Source of the DNA: a bacterium
GTDB lineage: Bacteria > Chloroflexota > Dormibacteria > Aeolococcales > Bog-877
DNA: 64,000 bases
NCBI GenBank assembly: GCA_021791415.1
Contig: JAJYWQ010000050.1
Location: 42,328-106,327 of the forward strand
Direction: 5' to 3'
The position numbers and the translations under genes are program-made. The notes under the pieces are model-generated. The model made no database searches. It saw only the letters and a program-made list of their open reading frames with translations, and was not told the origin of the DNA. Each line of letters begins with the position of its first letter. The first letter of the stretch is position 1. Positions 7,931-16,212 of this stretch are shown here, in pieces.

Positions 7931-9031
7931 TCACGTGGGCCGGCGATAGAACGGAAGGGACACCACCTGGGCCGCGCCGGCCTCGGCGGGGTCGGCACGC
8001 AGCATGACCTCAACCTCGCTGCCTTTCGGAGCCGAGCCGGGCCGAACGTACCCCATGGCGATTCCGGATCCCACGGAGAAGCCGTAGCTGCCGCTGGTGA
8101 CCTCGCCGATGGGCTCGCCGGCCGCCAGGATCGCCTGGTGGGGCCGGGGTATGCCCCGCCCCCGGAGCCGGAGACCGATGAACGAGAGCTGGGGCTGGGC
8201 CTTGGCCCGAAGCAACGCGTCGCGGCCGAGAAAGTCCCCCTTGTCGAACTTCACCACCCAGCCAAGCCCTGCGCTGATGGGGTCGCGCTCCAGGGTGATG
8301 TCCTGACCGTACAGCCGGAAGCCGGCCTCCAGCCGCAGGGTGTCCCGCGCTCCCAGCCCGGCCGGCAGCAGCCCGTGGCCACGGCCGTGGTCCAGCATGC
8401 CTTGGAAGAGCCCCTCGGCCGCGTCCCGGTCGCAATACAGCTCAAAGCCGTCTTCACCCGTGTAGCCGGTGCGGGAGATGCGCACGGGGATCCCGAGCAC
8501 GCGGCCCGGCCGGTGATGGTAGTAGGGGATCGCCCCCAGCTCGGCGCCTTCCGCCAGCGGCCCGAGGATCTGAAGAGAGAGCGGGCCCTGCAGCGCGATC
8601 AGGCAGGTCTGGTCCGACTGGTCCTCCAGCTCGACCCCCGACGGTGGCTGCTGCCTCCGCATCCAGGCCAGATCGTCGTCGTGGCGCGCCGCGTTGACCA
8701 CGCACATGTAGCCGTCGGGGTCGCGGTACACCAGCAGGTCGTCGACGATCCCTCCGTCCTCCCGGCACATCACGGTGTACAGCGCCTGGCCGACCTCGAG
8801 CTTGCCGACGTCGTTGGTCACGAGCCGCTGCAGGTAGGCCGGGGCACCCGGGCCGCCAACCCGGACCTCGCCCATGTGGGAGACGTCGAAGAGACCGGCG
8901 CGCTCCCGCACCGCCCGGTGCTCCTCGCGGATGCTGCTGTACTGCAGGGGCATCTGGTAGCCGGCGAAGGGCACCATCCTGGCTCCCAGGCGGCGGTGCA
9001 GGGCGCCCAGCGGCACCTCCTTTTCGCTCAC
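7931..9031 (-). CDS. gcvT: Aminomethyltransferase (glycine cleavage T protein)
   Basis: Moves the aminomethyl carbon from GcvH to tetrahydrofolate, releasing ammonia. The protein is about 366 aa. Family blocks are VPFAGYQMPLQYSSI (about 20-34), RAGLFDVSHMGEV (about 46-58), the folate-site region DGYMCVVNAARHDDD and SRTGYTGEDGFELY in the middle. The C-terminal barrel ends in a normal way. The GTG at 9029-9031 overlaps the stop of the upstream sigma-like gene as GTGA. Frames running further upstream belong to other genes and should not be joined to it. Confidence 0.96.
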   Translation of the reverse strand: MSEKEVPLGALHRRLGARMVPFAGYQMPLQYSSIREEHRAVRERAGLFDVSHMGEVRVGGPGAPAYLQRLVTNDVGKLEVGQALYTVMCREDGGIVDDLLVYRDPDGYMCVVNAARHDDDLAWMRRQQPPSGVELEDQSDQTCLIALQGPLSLQILGPLAEGAELGAIPYYHHRPGRVLGIPVRISRTGYTGEDGFELYCDRDAAEGLFQGMLDHGRGHGLLPAGLGARDTLRLEAGFRLYGQDITLERDPISAGLGWVVKFDKGDFLGRDALLRAKAQPQLSFIGLRLRGRGIPRPHQAILAAGEPIGEVTSGSYGFSVGSGIAMGYVRPGSAPKGSEVEVMLRADPAEAGAAQVVSLPFYRRPT

Positions 9032-9636
9032 TCCGGGTCCTCCAAGGCACCTAGCACCTCCGCCATCTCCCGATCGTACTGAAGGCGGGCCTCGTCCACC
9101 GCCCGCCGGAGCTGGGCCGTTCGGTCCACGGTCCAGCCGAGGTGGGCCGCGAGTTCCAGGTCCGAGGCCGGTCGGCCCAGCTCGGTTTCCAGGGCCACCA
9201 CTGCCAGCGCCAACCGCTCCCCGTCCGCCGCCCAGCGCCGGTCGGCGTCCCTGGCCTCCTGCGCCTCCAGCAGGGTCCCGCGCACGGTGTCGGCCACCGC
9301 CTGGCGGACCGCGTCCCGGAATTCCCGGGGGGAGATCTGCGGGTGGGGCGCCAGGCCCTGGACCACCTTGAGCAGGGCGGTGGTCCCGTCCTGGAAGAGG
9401 TCGCCCGCATCCTGACCGTCGTCCAGCCGGGCCACTTCCTCCAGGACCAGCCAGAGGTGGTGCTGGGCCAAGAGGCGGCGCGGGCGGGCGTCCAGCCCCT
9501 GCTCGGAGACCTCGGCCAGGAGCGCCACCACCTCGGCGTCGGGCAGCCTCGGATGTTCGGCCACCAGCTCGCGCAACCGGACCATCTCCCGGTCCGGCCC
9601 CTCCTCCAACGGCTCCCCCGAGGAAGGCGCTCCCAC
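9028..9636 (-). CDS. Degenerate sigma-70-like protein lacking region 4, first gene of the gcv operon
   Basis: About 202 aa, from a GTG at 9636 that lies 7 nt after a TATACT -10. The layout resembles a sigma factor: an N-terminal helical part (REMVRLRELVAEHPRLPDAE), a region-2-like stretch RRLLAQHHLWLVLEEVARL followed by DLFQDGTTALLKVVQGL, then a region-3-like HTH ELGRPASDLELAAHLGWTV. The aromatic promoter-melting residues of region 2.3/2.4 are replaced (FRDAVRQAVADTV), and the protein ends without region 4. It is unlikely to be a working sigma factor; an antagonist or RNA-polymerase-binding regulator is possible. The sigma resemblance is my reading by eye. Confidence 0.6.
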   Translation of the reverse strand: MGAPSSGEPLEEGPDREMVRLRELVAEHPRLPDAEVVALLAEVSEQGLDARPRRLLAQHHLWLVLEEVARLDDGQDAGDLFQDGTTALLKVVQGLAPHPQISPREFRDAVRQAVADTVRGTLLEAQEARDADRRWAADGERLALAVVALETELGRPASDLELAAHLGWTVDRTAQLRRAVDEARLQYDREMAEVLGALEDPE

Positions 9637-9643
9637 GTCCTGG

Positions 9644-9649
9644 AGTATA
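9644..9649 (-). promoter_or_regulatory. -10 element, leaderless promoter of the gcv operon
   Basis: TATACT on the minus strand, 7 nt before the GTG at 9636. It lies 30 nt from the oppositely directed zwf -10. This is the only promoter signal I see for the operon ending in pcm, and it leaves no room for a glycine riboswitch. Confidence 0.6.
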
Positions 9650-9679
9650 GGCGCGACCCGGCCGTCCGCCTGGCCCCGG

Positions 9680-9685
9680 TACACT
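9680..9685 (+). promoter_or_regulatory. -10 element, leaderless promoter of zwf
   Basis: TACACT, 6 nt (CGGGCC) before the GTG at 9692. It faces away from the gcv-operon promoter in a very compact divergent region. Confidence 0.6.
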
Positions 9686-9691
9686 CGGGCC

Positions 9692-11134
9692 GTGCCCCCC
9701 GAGACGCTGCGGGTCCCCCCGGACCAGGATCTGGTGGTCTTCGGGGCCACCGGGGACCTCGCCCGCCGCAAGCTGCTCCCCGCCCTCTACGAGCTGAGCT
9801 CCCAGGGCCTGCTGCCGCGGCACGGCGACGTGGTGGGGACCGCCACCACCGACCTGGACGACGAGGGCTTCCGGGAGCTCGCCAGGGGCGCCGTGGTGGA
9901 GTTCGGGCGCAGCCAGCTGGACGAGGCCGCCTTCACCGCCTTCGCCGCGCGCCTGCGCTACATCCCGGCGGTCACGGACCCCGGCCCCAAGCTGGCCAAA
10001 GTCCTGAAGCGGCCCCGCCGGATCATCTACCTGGCAGTCCCCCCCTCCGCCTTCGACCCCATCCTCCAGGAGCTGCGCTCCGCCGGCCTGGCCCGCGGGT
10101 CATCCATCATCATCGAGAAGCCCTTCGGCCACGACCTTGCCTCGGCCCGCGAGCTCAACACCGCTCTGCACCACATCGTGCCCGAGGAGCGGATCTACCG
10201 CATAGACCACTACCTGGGCAAGGAGACCGTCCAGAACCTCCTGGTCTTCAGGTTCGCCAACACGCTGGTGGAGCGGATCTGGAACCGGGATGTGGTGGCC
10301 TCGGTGCAGCTCACCGTGGCCGAGGACATTGGGGTGGAGAACCGGGGACGGCTGTACGAGGAGACCGGCGCGCTCCGGGACATCGTCCAGAACCACATGT
10401 TCCAGCTCCTGGCCCTCACCTGCATGTCCCCGCCCAGCTCCTTCGACCCGGAGGCGCTGCGGGACGAGAAGGTCAAGGTGCTCCACTCCATCCGTCCTGT
10501 GGCGCCGAACGACGTGGTCCGAGGCCAGTACACGAGGGGCTCGGTCAACGGCAAGATCATGCCCGGGTACCGGGAGCTGGAAGGGGTATCCCCCGACTCG
10601 ACCACGGAGACGTACATCGCCATGCGGCTGGCGGTGGACTCCTGGGAGTGGGCCGGCGTGCCCTTCTACCTGCGCTGCGGCAAGGCCCTGACCACCCGCC
10701 GGACCGAGATCATGCTCTTCTGCCGCGACGTGCCGCTGCACCTCTTCGAGGGCACCGGGATCGAGCAGCTGCAGCCCAACCGGATCACGCTCCGGATCCA
10801 GCCGGAGGAGGGCATCTCCTTCTCCTTCGAAGCCAAGCAGCCTGGGCCGACGGTGCTGGAGCAGGGTGTGCGCATGGACTTCTCCTATGGCAAGTCATTC
10901 AAGACCCAGCCCGCGGAGGCCTACGAGCGGCTCCTGCACGACGCCCTGCTGGGAGATCACACCCTCTTCATCCGCCAGGACGAGACGGAGGCGGCCTGGA
11001 AGGCCCTTCAGCCGGTGCTGGACGACACCCCGCCCATCAACCTGTACGCGGCGGGCAGCCAGGGCCCCACCGAGGCCGAGGCGCTGCTCCGGGGCGGGCG
11101 CTGGCACGACCTCTCCCACCACGTGGGCGACTGA
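9692..11134 (+). CDS. zwf: Glucose-6-phosphate 1-dehydrogenase
   Basis: Oxidises glucose-6-phosphate to 6-phosphogluconolactone with NADP, the entry to the oxidative pentose phosphate path. The protein is 480 aa, typical. The cofactor loop is GATGDLARRK (18-27), the substrate block is EKPFGHDL (142-149), and the catalytic signature RIDHYLGKE (170-178) is intact with His and Lys. The GTG start fits both the leaderless promoter and the family N-terminus. It stands alone: no pgl or gnd is near, and it is divergent from the gcv operon. It ends 9 nt from a convergent gene. Confidence 0.97.
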   Translation: MPPETLRVPPDQDLVVFGATGDLARRKLLPALYELSSQGLLPRHGDVVGTATTDLDDEGFRELARGAVVEFGRSQLDEAAFTAFAARLRYIPAVTDPGPKLAKVLKRPRRIIYLAVPPSAFDPILQELRSAGLARGSSIIIEKPFGHDLASARELNTALHHIVPEERIYRIDHYLGKETVQNLLVFRFANTLVERIWNRDVVASVQLTVAEDIGVENRGRLYEETGALRDIVQNHMFQLLALTCMSPPSSFDPEALRDEKVKVLHSIRPVAPNDVVRGQYTRGSVNGKIMPGYRELEGVSPDSTTETYIAMRLAVDSWEWAGVPFYLRCGKALTTRRTEIMLFCRDVPLHLFEGTGIEQLQPNRITLRIQPEEGISFSFEAKQPGPTVLEQGVRMDFSYGKSFKTQPAEAYERLLHDALLGDHTLFIRQDETEAAWKALQPVLDDTPPINLYAAGSQGPTEAEALLRGGRWHDLSHHVGD

Positions 11135-11143
11135 GCCCGGGGC

Positions 11144-11737
11144 CTACCTCCGGTCCAGGCCGAGGTCGGGGACCAGCTGATCGGCCTCGATCCACCCCTC
11201 CTCCGACTCGTCGCCTGCCAGAGCCCGCACCCGAACCCAGCGACCCTTCTGCTCCAGAGCCTGCAGCGGGGAGGCGGGCCGGACCGCCCGGCCCCTCTCG
11301 GACAGAAGGTCGGGCTCCCGGTACAGGGGATAGCCGGTGCCGGCCCAGCTCTGCACCAGGGTGCAGCCGCCCGGGGGGATCGCCCGGTACCGGTACACGG
11401 TCGCCCGGTCCCTCTCCCCCAGGGTGAGCAGACGGATGAGGTTGCTCGCCCGGAGCAGGGCACTCCGGTCGCCCACCGCCGTCATCCGCACCTCGGTTCC
11501 GGCTTCCGTGGGCCGGCATTCGATACGCACCCGGTTCTTCGGATAGGGGACCTGGCGCCACTGGCCGAAGAAGCCGTTCATGCGGTCCTGGACCACCTCG
11601 GCGGTGTGGTCGTCGACCACCCGGAAGGCGTATGGGGGCAGGGCGGCGACCTGCTCAGCGGTGGCGAAGACCTCGCGGGGGGCGGCGAACACGGTCGCTG
11701 TCCAGGAGTCCTTGCGCTTGCGGCCCAGGATCTGCAC
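11144..11737 (-). CDS. Hypothetical protein with C-terminal SH3-like tail
   Basis: About 197 aa, unrecognised. The first 130 residues form a beta-rich region (ATVFAAPREVFATAEQ, then YRYRAIPPGG and TLVQSWAG). The C-terminus, after EQKGRWVRVRALAGDE, ends SEEGWIEADQLVP, like a bacterial SH3 domain closing strand. No signal peptide is present from the chosen GTG at 11737, so it is probably cytoplasmic. The start is set by a TAGAAT -10 ending 7 nt upstream; the longer frame to 11776 would place that promoter inside the gene. It converges on zwf with 9 nt between stops. Confidence 0.65.
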   Translation of the reverse strand: MQILGRKRKDSWTATVFAAPREVFATAEQVAALPPYAFRVVDDHTAEVVQDRMNGFFGQWRQVPYPKNRVRIECRPTEAGTEVRMTAVGDRSALLRASNLIRLLTLGERDRATVYRYRAIPPGGCTLVQSWAGTGYPLYREPDLLSERGRAVRPASPLQALEQKGRWVRVRALAGDESEEGWIEADQLVPDLGLDRR

Positions 11738-11744
11738 GCCTGAA

Positions 11745-11750
11745 ATTCTA
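11745..11750 (-). promoter_or_regulatory. -10 element, leaderless promoter
   Basis: TAGAAT on the minus strand, 7 nt (TTCAGGC) before the GTG at 11737 of the SH3-tail protein gene. Confidence 0.6.
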
Positions 11751-11930
11751 GAGCTCGACCTCGCCCGCAAGCGCACGGCTGTGGCCGGTGGGGTCTAGCC
11801 ACGGCCGGGGATGGCGTCGCAGGGGCGGCGTCGAATCGATCGAGACAACGCGGACCTGCCCCCCCTGGAGCACCCGCGGCATCGAAGACGCAGCTGCCTT
11901 TTGATCTCACAAACCGGGAGGTACGGCGCC

Positions 11931-12977
11931 TCAGGTCAGAAGCGGCCTCCTGCCCAGGAGCACCCGCTCCAGCCCGGCCAGGGGGCGGTCCAGGGGGCCA
12001 AGCCACGGCGCCGCCTGAAGGCCAGAGTGGTCCTCCAACCGCCCTCCCCACCTGGTCTTGAAGACCGCGTAGCCGGGCCCCGGGTCCCCCGGGGAGAAGC
12101 GGCTGGGGACCCCCCACATGTCGTACAGACGACACCCCCGCTCCAATCCCCAGCGGATGGCTGCCCAGTGGACGGCGTACATGGCTCGGTGCGGCCCGGG
12201 CTCACTCCCACCGTACAGGTAGGCCAGTCGTGGGCCGCAGACCGCGACGACCGCCGCCGCCAGCGGCAGCCCGTCCCTGGTGGCCAGGACCACCTGGGCG
12301 TCCAGCCCGTCCACGACGGCCCGGTAGTAGCCGAGGGGACGGGTCTGGAAGCGTTGGCGGGCCACCGTCTTGAGGTGGAGCCGGTAGAAGGGCTCCACAC
12401 CATCCCCGGCCAGGCGCGCCACCGTGACCCCGGCCCGCTCCGCCAGCGCGATGTTGCGACGGGTCGAGGGCGGCAGCCGGCCCCGGACCTCATCCTCGGA
12501 GCCGCCGATCTCCACCAGCCAGGTCCGGCGGTGCTGGATGTCGAAGGGCATGGGGCGGAGCCGGAGACGGCGCTGAAGCTCCGCCCCGGCACCGGCCGCG
12601 GCCCACTCCGGGTCCAGCCGGAGAGCGATGACCCCGCGGCGCAGGAGGCGGGAGCGGGCTCCGCGGAGGAGTGCCCGCGCCGCCAGCTCATCGTCGAGGT
12701 GGGCCAGGGCCGGACCCCGGGGGGCGTATGCCCAGCGGATCTGGGGGGGGCCAACCTGCCGATGGAGGAGCTGGATGGCCCCACGCCAGCCGTGGTCACC
12801 TGCGCCCTGGGCCACGAGGCGCGTCACCCCCCACCCGAACTGACGGCGGATCTCACCCCACCCCCAGCTCTGCAGCAGAACGCCGCCGCACTCCTGGCCC
12901 ACGAAACGATCCCACTCCGGACGGTCGGCCGGGCCCGCCTCCCGTACCTGGGGCGGGGCCGACGGAGGGGCGTGCAC
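11931..12977 (-). CDS. FemX/FemAB-type aminoacyltransferase (peptidoglycan bridge family)
   Basis: About 348 aa with the double-GNAT fold of FemA/B/X proteins, which add amino acids from aminoacyl-tRNA to lipid II or related acceptors. Visible blocks are LQSWGWGEIRRQFGW (about 35-49), LPPSTRRNIALAERAGV in the middle, and AYLYGGSEPGPHRAMYAVH with YDMWGVP near the C-terminus. It is a paralogue of the gene at 40371, which shares the YLYGG, HW and YD(M/L)WGVP pattern. The GTG at 12977 fits a leaderless promoter. The acceptor cannot be told from sequence; a wall-bridge or lipid-modification role is an inference. Confidence 0.85.
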   Translation of the reverse strand: MHAPPSAPPQVREAGPADRPEWDRFVGQECGGVLLQSWGWGEIRRQFGWGVTRLVAQGAGDHGWRGAIQLLHRQVGPPQIRWAYAPRGPALAHLDDELAARALLRGARSRLLRRGVIALRLDPEWAAAGAGAELQRRLRLRPMPFDIQHRRTWLVEIGGSEDEVRGRLPPSTRRNIALAERAGVTVARLAGDGVEPFYRLHLKTVARQRFQTRPLGYYRAVVDGLDAQVVLATRDGLPLAAAVVAVCGPRLAYLYGGSEPGPHRAMYAVHWAAIRWGLERGCRLYDMWGVPSRFSPGDPGPGYAVFKTRWGGRLEDHSGLQAAPWLGPLDRPLAGLERVLLGRRPLLT

Positions 12978-12984
12978 ACGGGGG

Positions 12985-12990
12985 ATTATC
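12985..12990 (-). promoter_or_regulatory. -10 element, leaderless promoter of FemX-like gene
   Basis: GATAAT on the minus strand, 7 nt (CCCCCGT) before the GTG at 12977. Confidence 0.6.
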
Positions 12991-13017
12991 GGGTGGGAGC
13001 GGCGGCGCAGGAGGGTG

Positions 13018-13023
13018 TAGGAT
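13018..13023 (+). promoter_or_regulatory. -10 element of nfeD-SPFH operon
   Basis: TAGGAT, 10 nt before the ATG at 13034, so the mRNA would have a leader of only about 3-4 nt. It is divergent from the FemX-like promoter about 30 nt away. Confidence 0.45.
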
Positions 13024-13033
13024 GAGGTAGGCC

Positions 13034-13813
13034 ATGCGCCGCTCTTCAGTCGCCGGGGCGATCTGCGGGGCGGGAGCTGGGGGGCTCCTCGCCCAGTCCA
13101 CGGTGCTGGCGGCCAGCCCGGACCGGACCGGGCATCTCCTTCCCGCGCCGCTCAGTGTGCTCGCCGACCCGACCCTGGCTTTCGGGCTCCTCCTCCTGGC
13201 ACTGTTGGGGGTCGGCCTGGAGGCCATGCACCCCGGTGCGGTCGTCCCCGGGACCGTGGGCCTCCTCTCCGGAGTATTGGCGGTGGCGGCGCTGCTCGAC
13301 CTTTCCCTGAACCTTCTCGGCCTGGTCCTCGTGGCCGTCGCGGCGGGGCTGTTCGTGCTCGACCTCGGTGCCCAGAGTCACGGGGTGCTGAGCGTGGCGG
13401 GCATGGCCGCCGCCGCCGCCGGGGGCTGGCTGCTCTTCCGGGGCCCCGGGGTCGACCCGGTGGCGCTGGTGGCGCTTCCGGTCGCGCTCGGCACGATCTG
13501 GCTCTGGCTCAGCGCCCGGGCGATGGCGGTCCGCCGCCGCGCTTACCCGGCGGTGCCTCAGGAGCTCTTGGGGCACTGCGGGCTAGTGGTCGAACCGCGA
13601 GACGGCGGGGCGGTGGCCAGGGTGGACGGCGAGCTCTGGCGGGTGGTGGAGCGAAGCGACCATCCCCTCTCGGCAGGCGACGAAGTCGAGGTTCTGGCCC
13701 AGGACGGGCTGACGTTGATAGTGCGGCAGACGGCGGCGGGCGGGAGCGCGGAGCCCTCGCCGGACCGGCGGCTGGGGGCTGAAGCGACTAGCTCGCATAG
13801 GAGTGGGACATGA
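13034..13813 (+). CDS. NfeD-like membrane protein (truncated NfeD family)
   Basis: About 259 aa. The N-terminus looks like a signal sequence or first membrane segment, followed by hydrophobic segments near residues 48-70, 72-90, 92-112 and 118-155 ([21 protein letters not shown] is the family hallmark). A soluble C-terminal OB-fold-like part contains [20 protein letters not shown] and [16 protein letters not shown]. NfeD proteins work with SPFH proteins in membrane organisation. Here the SPFH gene follows with an ATGA overlap, confirming the pair. The N-terminal ClpP-like protease domain of long NfeD proteins is missing, as in the short type. Confidence 0.88.
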   Translation: MRRSSVAGAICGAGAGGLLAQSTVLAASPDRTGHLLPAPLSVLADPTLAFGLLLLALLGVGLEAMHPGAVVPGTVGLLSGVLAVAALLDLSLNLLGLVLVAVAAGLFVLDLGAQSHGVLSVAGMAAAAAGGWLLFRGPGVDPVALVALPVALGTIWLWLSARAMAVRRRAYPAVPQELLGHCGLVVEPRDGGAVARVDGELWRVVERSDHPLSAGDEVEVLAQDGLTLIVRQTAAGGSAEPSPDRRLGAEATSSHRSGT

Positions 13814-14670
13814 GCGGAGCGCTGGCCGCCCTGGTGGTGGTCCTGATAGTGGTGGTCTTCTTCGTGCTGCTGGCCTTCGCCACCGGCTTCCGAGTGATCA
13901 ACGAGTACGAACGGGGGGTGGTCCTCCGGCTGGGGCGGCTGATCGACGTCAAGGGACCGGGGCCGCGGCTGATCATCCCCTTCGGCATCGACCGCATCAT
14001 CAAGGTCGACCTCCGAACGGTGGTGCACGAGGTACCCGCACAGGACGTCATCACCAGCGACAACGTGACGGTACGGGTCACGGCGGTGGTCTTCTTCCGG
14101 GTGGTGGATGCGCGGGATTCCTTCGTGAAGGTGCGCGACTACATGGGGACGATCTCCAAGACCGCCCAGACGACCCTCCGCTCGATCTTGGGCCAGTCCA
14201 CCCTTGACGAGCTGCTCAGCCGGCGGGACAAGGTGAACGCGGAACTCCAGGCCGTGATCGACGAGCAGACCGAGCCCTGGGGGGTGAAGGTGACCGCCGT
14301 CGAGGTGAAGGACGTCGACCTTCCCCAGTCGATGCAGCGGGCCATGGCGCTCCAGGCGGAGGCCGAGCGGGAGAAGCGCGCCAAGGTGATCCGCGCCCAG
14401 GGGGAGCTGCAGGCGGCGCAGACGCTGGCGGACGCCGCCACGGTGATCGCCTCGCAACCCGCCACCCTCCAGCTTCGCTACCTGCAGACCCTCTCGGAGA
14501 TCGGCGCCGACCAGAACAGCACAGTGGTCTTCCCGCTCCCCCTTGATCTCATCGAGCCGTTCTTCAAGCTCCGGCCCGGGGCCGGGCCGGGCAACGGTCA
14601 TGTCAAGGTCGCCATCCCGGCCGAGGATCGGGTTGGGGCCGGGGAGGCCGAGGCGGGCCAGGCGGGCTGA
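13810..14670 (+). CDS. SPFH/Band 7 (slipin/stomatin-like) membrane protein
   Basis: About 286 aa with an N-terminal membrane hairpin (residues 5-27) and an SPFH domain from [20 protein letters not shown] (about 35-54) through [23 protein letters not shown] to [15 protein letters not shown] charged helical region ([17 protein letters not shown]) follows. Slipins form oligomers in ordered membrane domains together with NfeD, encoded immediately upstream. The last 35 residues are Gly/Ala/Pro-rich. The ATG overlaps the nfeD stop, and the TGA in turn overlaps the CTG start proposed for the next gene. Confidence 0.93.
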   Translation: MSGALAALVVVLIVVVFFVLLAFATGFRVINEYERGVVLRLGRLIDVKGPGPRLIIPFGIDRIIKVDLRTVVHEVPAQDVITSDNVTVRVTAVVFFRVVDARDSFVKVRDYMGTISKTAQTTLRSILGQSTLDELLSRRDKVNAELQAVIDEQTEPWGVKVTAVEVKDVDLPQSMQRAMALQAEAEREKRAKVIRAQGELQAAQTLADAATVIASQPATLQLRYLQTLSEIGADQNSTVVFPLPLDLIEPFFKLRPGAGPGNGHVKVAIPAEDRVGAGEAEAGQAG

Positions 14671-15383
14671 GCTCCGCAGCGACACCCGAGCGGCGCTTCC
14701 TGCTGCTGGGGTCCGGGGAGTTCGAGCGCTGGGCCGAGGCGGTTGAGCGCCAGGCACTCGAGGGAGCCGGCGGTGACGGCAGCGTTGTGGTGCTGGCCAC
14801 CGCCAGTGCCCCGGAGGGGGAGGCGGTCTTCTCCAGATGGGGACGCGCGGGAGTGCGGCACTTCGAGGGGCTGGGTCTCTCCGCCCGTGCCCTGCCGGTG
14901 CGCGATCGCGAGGACGCCCAGCGCCTGGACGTGGCCGGCGCCGTGGCCCGCTGCAGCCTGGTCTTCTTCTCAGGCGGAGATCCGGGTCACCTGAGCCGCT
15001 CTCTCGGGGGCAGCCGGTTGCTCTCCGCCATACATGAGCTGCTGGCGGCTGGCGGGGTGTACGCCGGCTGCAGCGCGGGAGCCATGGTCGTCGGGGAGGC
15101 GGGTCGGTCTGGCGGGCGCTTCTCCTTCGGGACGGGCCTGGGGATCCTTCGCCGGGAGGTTTTCGGGGTCCACTGGGACGCCACCTTGGCCGCCCCCTGG
15201 CGAGCGATTTTGAGATCACGCGTACCGCCGGGGTGCCGGCTGATCGGGGTCGCCGAGCGCACCGCGGTGCTCGGGGGGGAGGGTGGCTGGACGGTGCACG
15301 GTAGAGGGCGGGTGGAGGTGCGGGACGGGACGGGGTCGAAGTGGTTCTCTGAGGGCGAGGAGATCCCCGGTCGGCCGGGCTGA
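14667..15383 (+). CDS. Cyanophycinase-like class I glutamine-amidotransferase-fold protein (peptidase S51 type)
   Basis: About 238 aa when read from a CTG at 14667. The coding signature begins at once with [10 protein letters not shown], the family N-terminal strand and loop. [13 protein letters not shown] and the nucleophile elbow YAGCSAGAM (Ser) follow in the middle, with the conserved GLGIL block after. The family includes cyanophycinase and peptidase E, Ser hydrolases acting on Asp-containing peptides; the substrate here is unknown. There is no ATG, GTG or TTG until GTG 14784/14787, which would cut off the conserved first strand. The CTG overlaps the slipin stop as CTGA. Neighbours suggest an nfeD-slipin operon member. 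Confidence 0.75.
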   Translation: MSSAATPERRFLLLGSGEFERWAEAVERQALEGAGGDGSVVVLATASAPEGEAVFSRWGRAGVRHFEGLGLSARALPVRDREDAQRLDVAGAVARCSLVFFSGGDPGHLSRSLGGSRLLSAIHELLAAGGVYAGCSAGAMVVGEAGRSGGRFSFGTGLGILRREVFGVHWDATLAAPWRAILRSRVPPGCRLIGVAERTAVLGGEGGWTVHGRGRVEVRDGTGSKWFSEGEEIPGRPG

Positions 15384-15391
15384 CCTCGCGA

Positions 15392-15407
15392 TGTTTCACG
15401 TGAAACA
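15392..15407. promoter_or_regulatory. parS: parS centromere site
   Basis: Perfect 16-bp palindrome TGTTTCACGTGAAACA, identical to the bacterial parS consensus bound by ParB. It lies just upstream of parA and overlaps the likely parA -35 (TTTCAC at 15394-15399). It is the only exact copy I found in the window. Confidence 0.95.
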
Positions 15408-15417
15408 GACTCGAGCC

Positions 15418-15423
15418 TATACT
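15418..15423 (+). promoter_or_regulatory. -10 element, leaderless parAB promoter
   Basis: TATACT, 6 nt before the ATG at 15430. A TTTCAC at 15394-15399, inside parS, sits 18 nt upstream and can serve as the -35, so ParB binding should affect parAB transcription. Confidence 0.65.
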
Positions 15424-15429
15424 GCCCCC

Positions 15430-16212
15430 ATGTCCCGCCCCCGGATCATCACCGTGTGCAACCAGAAGGGTGGGGTTGGCAAGACCACCACCGCCATCAA
15501 CCTGGGGGCGGCCCTCGCGGAGAGGGGGATGCGGGTCATGCTGGTCGACAGCGACCCCCAGGCCAACGCCACCTCGGGATTGGGAGTCAGCCCGAGTTCG
15601 CTCTCGGCGTCCGTGTACGACGTGGTGGTGATGGGCCGCCCGCTCAGGGAGGTGGCCGTTCCGCTGAAGCATGTTCCCGGGATGACCTTGGTGCCGGCCT
15701 CTGTGGAGCTGGCCGGGGCGGAGCTGGAGCTGGCCGACCTGCCGCTGCGCGAGTCCCGTCTCCGCCTCGCCCTGGACGGGCTGGACGAGTTCGACTACGT
15801 GCTGGTGGACACCCCTCCGTCGCTCGGGCTGCTCACGGTGAACTGCCTGGTCGCCGCCGATCGGATGCTCATCCCCCTGCAGTGCGAGTACTTCGCCCTG
15901 GAGGGCCTGACCCTCCTGACGCGCACCCAGGCCATGGTGCGGCAGTCGCTGAATCCCGCCCTCTCCCTGGCGGGAATAGTCCTCACCCTCTTCGACCCCC
16001 GCACGGTGCTCAGCGCCCAGGTGGTGGCCGAGGTGCGCCGTCAGTTCGGCGACCAGACGTTCGCCACCGTGATCCCCAGATCGGTCAGGCTCTCCGAGGC
16101 CCCCAGCCATGGGCTGCCGATCACCCAGTACGAGCCATCAGGGCGGGGAGCCACCGCCTACCGCGCCCTGGCGGAGGAGCTGGTGATGCGCAGCAGCCGG
16201 GTGGCAGCGTGA
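15430..16212 (+). CDS. parA: Chromosome partitioning ATPase ParA (Soj)
   Basis: Walker-type ATPase, 260 aa, that moves ParB-parS complexes during chromosome segregation. The deviant Walker A is KGGVGKTT (13-20), preceded by IITVCNQ. DSDPQANAT and VLVDTPPSLGLLT are the A' and B motifs. The ATG at 15430 is fixed by the family N-terminus and by the leaderless promoter; the longer frame from 15283 is an artefact that reads through parS. parB follows with a GTGA overlap. Confidence 0.97.
   Translation: MSRPRIITVCNQKGGVGKTTTAINLGAALAERGMRVMLVDSDPQANATSGLGVSPSSLSASVYDVVVMGRPLREVAVPLKHVPGMTLVPASVELAGAELELADLPLRESRLRLALDGLDEFDYVLVDTPPSLGLLTVNCLVAADRMLIPLQCEYFALEGLTLLTRTQAMVRQSLNPALSLAGIVLTLFDPRTVLSAQVVAEVRRQFGDQTFATVIPRSVRLSEAPSHGLPITQYEPSGRGATAYRALAEELVMRSSRVAA

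Noticed and set aside
9142..11427. 761-residue plus-strand frame over zwf
   Set aside because: Shadow frame of zwf and of the convergent gene; low-complexity translation.
15283..15429. Upstream extension of parA
   Set aside because: It would translate the end of the cyanophycinase-like gene region and parS; the family start and leaderless promoter both point to ATG 15430.
13558..16110. Very long open frame on the minus strand
   Set aside because: It is a GC-rich shadow of nfeD, slipin, the cyanophycinase-like gene, parS and parA; no domain is visible in its translation.
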